From Clostridiaceae bacterium (GTDB lineage Bacteria; Bacillota; Clostridia; Oscillospirales; Acutalibacteraceae): a stretch of DNA of 7,753 nt. The stretch covers positions 1 through 7,753 of the forward strand of contig JAEDML010000058.1 in assembly GCA_016303035.1 (NCBI GenBank), in the 5' to 3' direction. Of this stretch, positions 1 through 5,936 are shown piece after piece (positions within the stretch are counted from its first letter, which is position 1; the number at the start of each line of letters is the position of its first letter). Both the position numbers and the translations under genes were made by a program. Below the pieces are notes generated by a model. That model did no database searches, was not told where the DNA came from, and saw only the letters and a program-made list of their open reading frames with translations.

Positions 1-234
1 GATTCGGTAATTATGTCTATCGGTACATCACCGAATCCGCTTATCCGCTCTACAACCGAGGGTATTGAAGCCAATAAACGCGGCTGTCTTGTGGTTGACG
101 AGAATATGAAGACTACCAAGGACGGGGTTTATGCAGGCGGTGACGCCGTTACGGGTGCCGCAACGGTAATCCTTGCAATGGGAGCCGGTAAAACGGCGGC
201 GAAATCAATCGACGAGTATTTGAAAAACAAATAA
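1..234 (+). CDS. C-terminal part of a GltD/NfnB-type NAD(P)H oxidoreductase (glutamate synthase small-subunit family), 5' end outside window
   Basis: The reading frame is open from the first base and ends at TAA (232-234), giving the last 77 residues of a longer protein. The visible part is the end of the FAD/NAD(P)H-binding region of the glutamate synthase beta-subunit family. It has the IGTSPNP segment, then VYAGGDAVTGAATVILAMG (the GD that contacts FAD and the conserved G-A-x-T-V-I helix), then a short helix ending EYLKNK. Family members pass electrons from NADPH through FAD. They include the small subunit of glutamate synthase and the large subunit of the electron-bifurcating NfnAB (formerly SudA). 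The C-terminus alone cannot separate these, so no symbol is given. No terminator hairpin is visible before the promoter that begins 16 bases downstream. The ATG at 13 is internal and not a start. Confidence 0.88.
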   Translation, partial: DSVIMSIGTSPNPLIRSTTEGIEANKRGCLVVDENMKTTKDGVYAGGDAVTGAATVILAMGAGKTAAKSIDEYLKNK

Positions 235-250
235 AAATAAATACTTTAGG

Positions 251-279
251 TTGACAAAGTTAAGCACATGTGCTATTAT
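251..279 (+). promoter_or_regulatory. Sigma-A-type promoter for the lysine-riboswitch leader
   Basis: TTGACA at 251-256 is a perfect -35 box. It is followed by exactly 17 bases and TATTAT at 274-279, which is one mismatch from TATAAT. Transcription would start near 286, about ten bases before helix P1 of the riboswitch, as expected for a leader RNA. It lies just after the stop codon of the preceding gene, so the transporter is an independent unit. Confidence 0.8.
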
Positions 280-294
280 CTTACAGTATTTTAA

Positions 295-457
295 TTTGAT
301 AGAGGTGCGAACCTTCAATATCTGTATTAACGGTTTGCCGGCAGGCATAATGCAGAGAGGGGAGGATCGCCGAAACAGCGGGAATTCTGCCGATGCACCG
401 CTGTTGGTCTGTTGCAGAATATGTAACCGACTGTCACAATCGTGGAGCGCTATCGGT
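295..457 (+). promoter_or_regulatory. Lysine riboswitch (L-box) aptamer
   Basis: The conserved core of the lysine aptamer is present in order: AGAGGTGCG at 301-309, AGGGGAGG at 358-365, CGCCGAA at 368-374, GCAGAA at 414-419, ACTGTCAC at 430-437 and TGGAGCGCTATC at 443-454. Helix P1 is GATAG (298-302) with CTATC (450-454), with possible G-U extension outward. P4 is a perfect 8-bp helix, AACAGCGG (374-381) with CCGCTGTT (398-405). In this family, lysine binding stabilises P1. Here the 3' strand of P1 can alternatively form an antiterminator: GCGCTATC (447-454) pairs with GATTGCGC (477-484) with one U-U mismatch. That pairing uses up the 5' arm of the downstream terminator. Lysine should therefore switch the gene off. 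The boundaries are approximate to a few bases. Confidence 0.95.
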
Positions 458-471
458 AAATCTGTACTTTT

Positions 472-507
472 ATCGTGATTGCGCAATCTCGCAATCACGA
501 TTTTTTT
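472..507 (+). terminator. Riboswitch-controlled intrinsic terminator
   Basis: ATCGTGATTGCG (472-483) is perfectly complementary to CGCAATCACGAT (490-501). This gives a 12-bp stem with a 6-base loop, followed by a run of seven T (501-507). It sits between the lysine aptamer and the ribosome binding site of the transporter. Its 5' arm overlaps the partner of the predicted antiterminator (477-484), so terminator and antiterminator are mutually exclusive. This is a transcription-attenuation platform rather than a translational one. Confidence 0.93.
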
Positions 508-519
508 AGGGGGATAATG

Positions 520-2310
520 ATGAAAAACAGTAAACTAAAGAAAATTCTGGCTGTTATCGGAATCTGCTTTGCATTCGCGTTTGCAGCAGCTTCCATTACA
601 GTCGGAGCGGAAGACGCAGGCTCTGATACCTTTGTCGTTGATGTAGACGGCGAAGAGGTAGAATATGACCTCTCGGACGGCGATTCGGCGCTTGAATATG
701 TCGAGGGCTATGCCGACAACCTAAGCTCCGATAAATCGTTTGAGGCTCATTTAAGCGACGCTATCGGTAAGGTTCGCGAATCTATCGGCGCATACGCCAC
801 CATATGGTCGCTTTTGCCGCCGATTATCGCAATTTTGCTTGCGCTTATAACAAAAGAGGTTTATTCCTCTCTGTTTATCGGAATTTTGGTAGGCGGCGTT
901 ATTTATTCGGGCTTTAACTTTGAAAAGACGGTCGTTCATGTATTCAGCGACGGTTTTATCGGCAGTGTTGCCGATTCCTACAATGTAGGTATACTTATTT
1001 TCCTTGTTATGCTCGGCGCTCTTGTAGCAATGATGAATAAGGCAGGAGGATCTGCGGCATTCGGCAGATGGACTACAAAACATATTAAAACAAGAATCGG
1101 CGCGCAGCTTGCCACCATACTTCTCGGCGTTCTTATCTTTATAGACGATTATTTTAACTGTCTTACGGTAGGCTCGGTAATGCGTCCTGTAACCGATAAG
1201 CACAAGGTTTCCCGTGCAAAGCTTGCTTATCTTATTGACGCTACGGCGGCTCCCGTATGCATAATAGCGCCTATTTCTTCATGGGCGGCAGCAGTAGCCG
1301 GCTTTGCAAAGGGCTCGGGTGCTGCAAGCGGAATTTCGCTGTTTGTAAGCGCTATTCCCTATAACTTCTATGCGTTGCTTACCATTGTAATGATGCTCTT
1401 CCTCGCCGTTTCCAATATGGACTACGGACCTATGAAAAAGCATGAGGACAATGCTAAAAACGGCGACCTCTTCACAACCGCGGTTGAAGAGGTAACCAAA
1501 GATACCGACGAAAACTCAAAGGGCAGGGTGTGCGACCTGGTTGTTCCGGTTGTGTTCCTTATCATTGCCTGCGTAATAGGTATGATTTACTCAGGCGGAT
1601 TTTTCACCGCAGGTGAGGACGGATACCGTAATTTCATTACCGCTTTTTCAAACAGTGACGCCTCGGTGGGCCTTGTTTACGGCTCGTTTATCGCCGTCAT
1701 TTTCACCGTAATATTCTTTATTTGCAGAAGGGTTATTTCCTTTAAAGATTGTATGGCATGCGTTCCCGAGGGCTTTAAGGCTATGGTCCCGGCAATTATG
1801 ATTTTGGTCTGCGCATGGACTCTTAAATCTATGACCGACAGTCTCGGCGCTAAAATCTTCATTTCTCAGCTTGTAGAAAACACCGCCGGCTCATTCCAGA
1901 GCTTCCTGCCTGCGATTATATTCCTTATCGCTGTAGGACTTTCATTTGCAACGGGAACTTCATGGGGAACCTTCGGAATACTCATTCCGATAGTATTAAG
2001 CGTTTTCGGAGCAGAATCGGGAAATATTACGATAGTTTCAATTTCCGCATGTATGGCAGGCGCTGTCTGCGGCGACCACTGCTCTCCGATTTCGGATACA
2101 ACAATTATGGCTTCTGCAGGCGCACAGTGCAATCATATTAACCACGTTTCAACACAGCTGCCCTATGCGCTTACCGTAGCTGCCGTTTCTTTTGTAAGCT
2201 ACATTATTGCTGGCTTTGTTTCAAACTGGCTAATCGTACTGCCGATAGCTATCGTTTTAATGCTTGCAACGTTGTTTGTAATAAGCAAGACAACAGCAAA
2301 AAGAGCCTAA
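520..2310 (+). CDS. NhaC-family Na+/H+ antiporter-like transporter under lysine riboswitch control; candidate lysine transporter
   Basis: This is a multi-pass membrane protein of 596 residues, counted from the ATG at 520. NhaC-family signatures include FIDDYFNCLTVGSVMRP (207-223), ISSWAAAVAGFAKG (252-265), ATGTSWGTFG (477-486) and GDHCSPISDTTIMASAGAQC (518-537). Roughly a dozen hydrophobic segments are spread from residue 95 to the end. The N-terminus (about 1-30) is a basic, hydrophobic signal-like segment ending ITVGA-ED. An acidic, probably extracytoplasmic stretch (about 31-85) follows before the transport domain. The AGGGGG at 508-513 lies six bases before ATG 520. The ATG at 517 is too close to it, and the in-frame GTG at 475 lies inside the terminator, so 520 is chosen. 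Classical NhaC members exchange Na+ for H+. NhaC-superfamily genes behind lysine riboswitches have been proposed as lysine transporters (LysW). Control by lysine here favours lysine uptake, but the substrate is inferred. Confidence 0.9.
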   Translation: MKNSKLKKILAVIGICFAFAFAAASITVGAEDAGSDTFVVDVDGEEVEYDLSDGDSALEYVEGYADNLSSDKSFEAHLSDAIGKVRESIGAYATIWSLLPPIIAILLALITKEVYSSLFIGILVGGVIYSGFNFEKTVVHVFSDGFIGSVADSYNVGILIFLVMLGALVAMMNKAGGSAAFGRWTTKHIKTRIGAQLATILLGVLIFIDDYFNCLTVGSVMRPVTDKHKVSRAKLAYLIDATAAPVCIIAPISSWAAAVAGFAKGSGAASGISLFVSAIPYNFYALLTIVMMLFLAVSNMDYGPMKKHEDNAKNGDLFTTAVEEVTKDTDENSKGRVCDLVVPVVFLIIACVIGMIYSGGFFTAGEDGYRNFITAFSNSDASVGLVYGSFIAVIFTVIFFICRRVISFKDCMACVPEGFKAMVPAIMILVCAWTLKSMTDSLGAKIFISQLVENTAGSFQSFLPAIIFLIAVGLSFATGTSWGTFGILIPIVLSVFGAESGNITIVSISACMAGAVCGDHCSPISDTTIMASAGAQCNHINHVSTQLPYALTVAAVSFVSYIIAGFVSNWLIVLPIAIVLMLATLFVISKTTAKRA

Positions 2311-2318
2311 TAAATTTA

Positions 2319-2347
2319 TTGAATATTTATTCCTGTAATGCTAAAAT
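2319..2347 (+). promoter_or_regulatory. Candidate promoter embedded in the terminator, for the PP-loop gene
   Basis: TTGAAT at 2319-2324, a 17-base spacer and TAAAAT at 2342-2347 form a plausible sigma-A promoter. A TG at 2339-2340 gives an extended -10 (TGcTAAAAT). The -10 box lies across the loop and loop-closing pairs of the terminator hairpin. The start would be near 2354, leaving a leader of about 30 bases that contains only the hairpin's 3' arm and therefore cannot form the terminator. No other space for a promoter exists between the terminator and the TTG at 2385. Confidence 0.5.
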
Positions 2348-2369
2348 AGCATTACAGGAATATTTTTTT
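2328..2369 (+). terminator. Intrinsic terminator after the NhaC-type transporter
   Basis: Bases 2328-2343 (TATTCCTGTAATGCTA) pair perfectly with 2347-2362, forming a 16-bp stem with an AAA loop. Seven T follow (2363-2369). The hairpin begins 18 bases after the transporter's stop codon, and the start of the next gene is only 15 bases beyond the T run. Confidence 0.93.
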
Positions 2370-2384
2370 ACGGAGTTGTAAGAT

Positions 2385-3242
2385 TTGGAAAAAAGAAAAC
2401 TTGAAAGGTACGAGGAAGCGGAACGCAGTATTATTAAAAAATACCGCAAGAAAATTTGGAATAATTTTATTTCCGCGGTTAAGGAGTATGAGCTGATAAA
2501 ATCCGGAGATAAAATCGCCGTCTGTATTTCGGGCGGAAAGGATTCAATGCTGCTTGCAAAGTGCGTTGAATTGCTTTCGCGCTACAGCGAAGTGCCGTTT
2601 GAGGCGGTTTATCTTGTAATGGACCCAGGTTATAACCGTGAGAACAGAGAGCTTCTTGAAAAAAATGCCCAAACGCTTAATATAGATGTAAAGATTTTCG
2701 GCAGCGATATATTTGAGGTTACAGAGCGCGCGGGCGGATCGCCCTGCTATCTGTGCGCCCGTATGCGCCGCGGTTGGCTTTACAGCAAGGCGCAGGAGCT
2801 TGGATGTAATAAAATTGCGCTCGGCCATCATTTTAACGACGCAATAGAAACCCTGCTTATGAGTATGATGTATTCCTCCGAAATCAAGACCATGCTGCCT
2901 AAGCTTAAAAGCACCAATTTCAGCGGAATGGAGCTGATAAGACCGCTTTACAAGGTAAAAGAGGACGATATAATTTCATGGGCGAATTATAACGGTCTTA
3001 CCTTTTTGCAGTGCGCCTGCCGTTTTACTGCTGACAGCGCTTATAACGAGGGTATGTCAAAGCGCAAAGAAATAAAAGGACTTATTAAGGAAATAAAATG
3101 CATAAATCCAAATGTAGACGATAATCTTTTCAGAAGTATGCATAATGTAAATCTTGCAACTATGCCGGGCTACCGCGACAGCGATTCCGGCAGTATACAC
3201 AGCTTTCTTGAAAGGTATGAAGAAAAACACGGGGACGAGTGA
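2385..3242 (+). CDS. TtcA-like PP-loop ATPase, probable tRNA-thiolation-type enzyme
   Basis: The protein has 285 residues and starts at TTG 2385, nine bases after GGAG (2372-2375). It belongs to the adenine-nucleotide alpha-hydrolase (PP-loop) group related to TtcA. The PP-loop SGGKDS is at 49-54, a CxxC pair (CYLC) at 121-124, the conserved GHHFNDAIET at 147-156, and further cysteines at 210 and 212 (LQCAC). In characterised TtcA, which thiolates cytidine 32 of some tRNAs, two CxxC cysteines and a later cysteine hold an iron-sulfur cluster. The same pattern here supports an Fe-S, ATP-dependent thiolase that adenylates its target base. The length is a little below the roughly 310 residues of the E. 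coli enzyme. The exact substrate in this lineage is not shown by sequence, so no symbol is given. It is a cytoplasmic protein with no membrane segments. It probably has its own promoter inside the preceding terminator. Confidence 0.88.
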   Translation: MEKRKLERYEEAERSIIKKYRKKIWNNFISAVKEYELIKSGDKIAVCISGGKDSMLLAKCVELLSRYSEVPFEAVYLVMDPGYNRENRELLEKNAQTLNIDVKIFGSDIFEVTERAGGSPCYLCARMRRGWLYSKAQELGCNKIALGHHFNDAIETLLMSMMYSSEIKTMLPKLKSTNFSGMELIRPLYKVKEDDIISWANYNGLTFLQCACRFTADSAYNEGMSKRKEIKGLIKEIKCINPNVDDNLFRSMHNVNLATMPGYRDSDSGSIHSFLERYEEKHGDE

Positions 3243-3252
3243 TTTAATTAAC

Positions 3253-3281
3253 TTGAAATATATGGATATTAGTGTTATACT
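3253..3281 (+). promoter_or_regulatory. Promoter of the ABC exporter operon
   Basis: TTGAAA at 3253-3258, a 17-base spacer and TATACT at 3276-3281 are present, with TG at 3273-3274 forming an extended -10 element. The predicted start near 3288 gives a leader of about 30 bases that includes the AAAAGGAG ribosome binding site (3301-3308). No terminator hairpin is seen between the PP-loop gene and this promoter, so some read-through from upstream is possible. Confidence 0.7.
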
Positions 3282-3317
3282 ATCATTAACGCCATCTGAT
3301 AAAAGGAGCGAACATTT

Positions 3318-4121
3318 TTGGAAAATTCCAAAACAGGATTAAAAAAATTTATATATGATTTTAAGCGGTATCTGCCGCTGCTTTTCAATTTAGCCTCAAA
3401 GGATATTAAGGTCAAGTACCGCAGGTCGGTGCTCGGCATAGCTTGGAGTATTTTAAATCCTCTGCTTACAATGCTTGTGTTAACGCAGGTATTTCAAATG
3501 CTTTTAAGGGTGCAGGTTGAAAATTTTGCGACCTATTATATTGTGGGTTCTTCGCTTTGGGCATTTTTTTCGGAGTCAACCTCTCTTTCGCTTTCCTCGA
3601 TACTCGGAGCCTCTTCGCTGATAAAAAAGGTTTATATTCCGAAATATATGTTCCCGCTTGAAAAGTGTATTTTTGCGATGATTAACTATCTTTTCAGCCT
3701 TATAGCCGTATTCCTTGTAATGATAATTCAGGGTGTTTATCCTACATGGACTACGCTCCTTGCGGTTTTGCCCATACTTTACTGCTTCGTTTTCTGCTGC
3801 GGTTTCAGCCTGATTCTTTCGGCTGTAACGGTGTATTTCCGCGATATGGCGCACCTTTACAGCGTTTTGCTGACAGTTTGGATGTATCTCACTCCTATTT
3901 TATATCCGATTTCGCTTATCCAGGACAAGCCGATTATTTATAATATAGTAAAACTTAATCCGATGTTTTATTATGTTGAATACATTCGCGATGTTATGAT
4001 GTATAACACTGTACCGGGTATTAGGGATAACCTTATCTGTATCGGTTTTGCGGTTGTGTTTTTGGCGCTTGGCTCGCTAATCTTCAAAAAGTGCGAGGGT
4101 AAGTTTATTCTTCACATTTAA
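3318..4121 (+). CDS. ABC-2-type polysaccharide exporter, permease subunit (Wzm/TagG/RgpC-like)
   Basis: This is a 267-residue integral membrane protein starting at TTG 3318, nine bases after AAAAGGAG. The family signature is clear. A cytoplasmic N-terminal coupling segment, SKDIKVKYRRSVLGIAWSIL (27-46), leads into the first membrane helix. About six transmembrane helices follow, with VYFRDMAHLYSVLL between helices 4 and 5, then WMYLTPILYP, and the NPMFYYVEYIRD segment before the last helix. Such permeases pair with an ABC ATPase to move lipid-linked O-antigen, teichoic acid or rhamnan-type glycans across the cytoplasmic membrane. The ATPase gene starts 19 bases downstream in the same operon. 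The glycan carried cannot be told from the permease. Teichoic acid or another cell-wall polysaccharide is most likely in a Gram-positive cell. Confidence 0.93.
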   Translation: MENSKTGLKKFIYDFKRYLPLLFNLASKDIKVKYRRSVLGIAWSILNPLLTMLVLTQVFQMLLRVQVENFATYYIVGSSLWAFFSESTSLSLSSILGASSLIKKVYIPKYMFPLEKCIFAMINYLFSLIAVFLVMIIQGVYPTWTTLLAVLPILYCFVFCCGFSLILSAVTVYFRDMAHLYSVLLTVWMYLTPILYPISLIQDKPIIYNIVKLNPMFYYVEYIRDVMMYNTVPGIRDNLICIGFAVVFLALGSLIFKKCEGKFILHI

Positions 4122-4140
4122 AACGGAGGAAGAAAGGCAA

Positions 4141-4881
4141 ATGAATAAAGAAAACGCGGTTGAATTGCGTAATATAGAAATGCATTTTAATATGAGCAAG
4201 GAAAAGCTTGAAAGCTTTAAGGAATATTTCATAAAGCTTGCAAAGCGTCAGCTTATGTTTGAAGATTTTAAGGCGCTTGACGATGTATCCTTTGATATTA
4301 AAAAGGGCGACGTTTTCGGTATTGTAGGTCTTAACGGAAGCGGAAAAAGTACCACGCTTAAGATAATTTCGGGTATTTTAAAGCCTACAAAGGGAACGGT
4401 TGAAACAAGCGGAGTTATCGCGCCCTTGATCGAGCTCGGTGCAGGTTTTGATATGGAGCTTACCGCAAGGGAAAATATTTATCTTAACGGCTCGGTGCTC
4501 GGGTATTCAAGAAAGTTTATGAATGAAAAGTTTAACGATATTGTTGAATTTTCCGAAATGGAGCAATTCCTTGATACCCCGATGAAGAATTATTCGTCAG
4601 GTATGGTGGCAAGAATCGGCTTTGCAATAGCGACGGTTACAACGCCCGATATTCTTATTGTTGACGAAATCCTTGCCGTGGGAGACTTTTTGTTCCAGAA
4701 AAAGTGCGAGGAAAGAATCAACGCAATGATGAACGATAATACCACGGTTATTATCGTATCACATTCCATTGAGCAAATAGAGCGTCTTTGTAAGCACTGT
4801 GTTTGGCTTGATAAGGGTAAGGTAAGAATGATAGGCGAAACGCAAGAGGTATGCAACGCCTACAAAAATGAGGCTCATTAA
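4141..4881 (+). CDS. ABC-2-type polysaccharide exporter, ATP-binding subunit (Wzt/TagH/RgpD-like, short form)
   Basis: The 246-residue nucleotide-binding protein starts at ATG 4141, with GGAGGA at 4125-4130 and a second purine tract, AGAAAGG, nearer the start. The Walker A motif GLNGSGKST is at 63-71. The signature loop is YSSGMVARIGFAIA (151-164), Walker B is ILIVDE (171-176), followed by the D-loop ILAVGD, and the switch histidine is in VSHS (H208). ELGAGFDMELTARENIYLNG (98-117) is the hallmark of polysaccharide-export ATPases. So is the extra charged helix near residues 18-42, before the core domain. It powers the adjacent permease. Unlike the E. coli O9a-type Wzt or TagH proteins, it ends shortly after the nucleotide-binding domain and has no C-terminal substrate-recognition or extension domain. 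Confidence 0.94.
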   Translation: MNKENAVELRNIEMHFNMSKEKLESFKEYFIKLAKRQLMFEDFKALDDVSFDIKKGDVFGIVGLNGSGKSTTLKIISGILKPTKGTVETSGVIAPLIELGAGFDMELTARENIYLNGSVLGYSRKFMNEKFNDIVEFSEMEQFLDTPMKNYSSGMVARIGFAIATVTTPDILIVDEILAVGDFLFQKKCEERINAMMNDNTTVIIVSHSIEQIERLCKHCVWLDKGKVRMIGETQEVCNAYKNEAH

Positions 4882-4893
4882 ATAGGTTAAATA

Positions 4894-4934
4894 AACAGGG
4901 CGTGCAGCTTACAAAACAAACTGCACGCCCTGTT
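4894..4934. terminator. Hairpin terminator shared by convergent genes
   Basis: AACAGGGCGTGCAG (4894-4907) pairs perfectly with CTGCACGCCCTGTT (4921-4934), giving a GC-rich 14-bp stem with a 13-base loop. It lies between the ends of the plus-strand exporter operon (4881) and the minus-strand araC gene (4958). Read on the minus strand, the stem is followed by a U-rich stretch (TTTATTTAA). Read on the plus strand, only two T follow before CATATATG. It is therefore better built to stop araC transcription and may act more weakly on the exporter operon. Confidence 0.8.
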
Positions 4935-4957
4935 CATATATGTGAAATTATGATTTT

Positions 4958-5842
4958 TTACAGCGGATTTCTTGCTCGGGACGGTAATTTTCCGAATTTC
5001 TTGCGGTATTGCTTGCTGAAATGGCTGCTGTCGCAAAATCCGAGTAATTGGGCTATTTCGGTTATTTCTTTATTGCTTTCCTTTAAAAGCGAATCGGCAA
5101 GGTTAAGCTTTGAATCTATAATATATTTATGTAGTGTCGTTCCGGTGGTAATCTTCATTATTCGGTTAATGTAGGCAGGATGATAATTAAATTCTCGGCA
5201 CACATCAGAAGCGCTGTGAACAACGGTAAGGTTTTCGTTTACATATTTAACTATTTTCTCAGAAAGGCGGATAACCTGTTTACCGTAGGGCTTTCTTTGG
5301 TGTTCATCAAGCAGTCTGGCCGTAATAATTAAAAGCTGAGTTAAATATGAATTAGCCATCGTTTTGTAATTTACATTGCGGTTTTTAAATTCTTTGCTTA
5401 TTTTTTGGGTAAGTAAAAATACTTCGGGCAGTTCTTCAATAAAAAAAGACTTGTTAAACAAGGGATTATCAATAAATCTAACCCGGCTTTCGGAACGGTT
5501 AAAATCAAAATTGTCGCCGTAGGCGTAGAGCTGATCGGATTCACTGACGGTGCAGCTGTCGCTGAAGCTGAAAAAAATATTAAACAGTGAGAAACGACCC
5601 AGAGTATTGTACTCGTCTCCCGGGCGAAGAAAACAAATGCTTCCTTTATTTAAAACACGGCAGCCGTATTTTGTGACGAATTCGCAGGAGCCTTCAACAA
5701 CGCACATAAGCCGATAGGTATATGAACGTTTAATTATCTCAAATTTGTCTTTTATGTAACTTTGGTTTGTGTTAAGTGCAAAATCTACATGTTTAACAGT
5801 CGGGTATATATCACACAGTTTAAGCGAAATTTCTTTTTTCAA
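4958..5842 (-). CDS. AraC-family transcriptional regulator
   Basis: The protein has 294 residues. The start is TTG (complement of 5840-5842), about ten bases after AGGGGG (complement of 5853-5858). The next in-frame methionine is near residue 46, inside the sensor domain. The N-terminal half (about 30-110) has the beta-rich character of an AraC-type cupin sensor, including SYTYRLMCVVEGSCEF, then ICFLRPGDEY with the typical L-x-P-G-D turn. The C-terminal part holds two helix-turn-helix units, about 208-231 and 257-280. The AraC signature is GFCDSSHFSKQYRKKFGKLP (268-287). Proteins of this class usually bind a small sugar or related effector and activate a nearby catabolic gene. The divergent FAD oxidoreductase gene is the natural target. 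The effector is unknown. Confidence 0.93.
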   Translation of the reverse strand: MKKEISLKLCDIYPTVKHVDFALNTNQSYIKDKFEIIKRSYTYRLMCVVEGSCEFVTKYGCRVLNKGSICFLRPGDEYNTLGRFSLFNIFFSFSDSCTVSESDQLYAYGDNFDFNRSESRVRFIDNPLFNKSFFIEELPEVFLLTQKISKEFKNRNVNYKTMANSYLTQLLIITARLLDEHQRKPYGKQVIRLSEKIVKYVNENLTVVHSASDVCREFNYHPAYINRIMKITTGTTLHKYIIDSKLNLADSLLKESNKEITEIAQLLGFCDSSHFSKQYRKKFGKLPSRARNPL

Positions 5843-5865
5843 GGCAGGTTCACCCCCTAAACTCT

Positions 5866-5894
5866 ATTATAAATATAAATTATTATTTTGTAAA
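5866..5894 (-). promoter_or_regulatory. Candidate promoter of the AraC-type regulator
   Basis: Read on the minus strand, TTTACA (complement of 5889-5894), a 17-base spacer and a perfect TATAAT (complement of 5866-5871) are present. Transcription would begin near 5859, only about 17 bases before the TTG start, so the ribosome binding site would lie at the very 5' end of the mRNA. The region is AT-rich, which raises the chance of a fortuitous match. Confidence 0.55.
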
Positions 5895-5899
5895 TAATT
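5878..5899. repeat. Inverted repeat in the divergent spacer, possible operator
   Basis: AATTATT (5878-5884) and AATAATT (5893-5899) are perfect inverted arms separated by eight bases, and they overlap the -35 box of the araC promoter. The position suits autoregulation or control of the divergent pair. However, the arms are pure A/T and short. AraC-type proteins more often bind direct repeats, so this could be chance. Confidence 0.2.
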
Positions 5900-5936
5900 A
5901 GTTCGTTTTTTACTGTTATGTGTATTTAAAATTCTA

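Noticed and set aside
251..478. A 75-codon plus-strand reading frame starting at the TTG of the promoter's -35 box.
   Set aside because: It runs through the promoter and the lysine aptamer, where conservation is at the RNA level. It has no ribosome binding site and no protein-like character.
475..519. In-frame GTG at 475 as the start of the NhaC-type transporter, which would add 15 residues.
   Set aside because: It lies inside the riboswitch terminator stem and has no ribosome binding site. ATG 520 has AGGGGG at a good distance, and the resulting N-terminus is a normal signal-like segment.
751..1203. A 150-codon minus-strand open frame within the transporter gene.
   Set aside because: It is fully antisense to a strongly supported gene, and its composition (rich in Lys, Arg, Tyr and Cys) is that of a shadow frame.
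3746..3943. A 65-codon plus-strand frame inside the permease gene, and a 92-codon antisense frame at 3576-3854.
   Set aside because: Both overlap the permease completely in other frames, with no separate ribosome binding site or family resemblance.
4894..4934. The perfect 14-bp inverted repeat as a transposon end or attachment site.
   Set aside because: There is a single copy, no transposase or integrase is nearby, and its position between two convergent stop codons is explained by a terminator.
4902..5174. A 90-codon plus-strand frame crossing the terminator into araC.
   Set aside because: It begins inside the terminator hairpin loop region, has no proper start context, and is antisense to the conserved helix-turn-helix region of araC.
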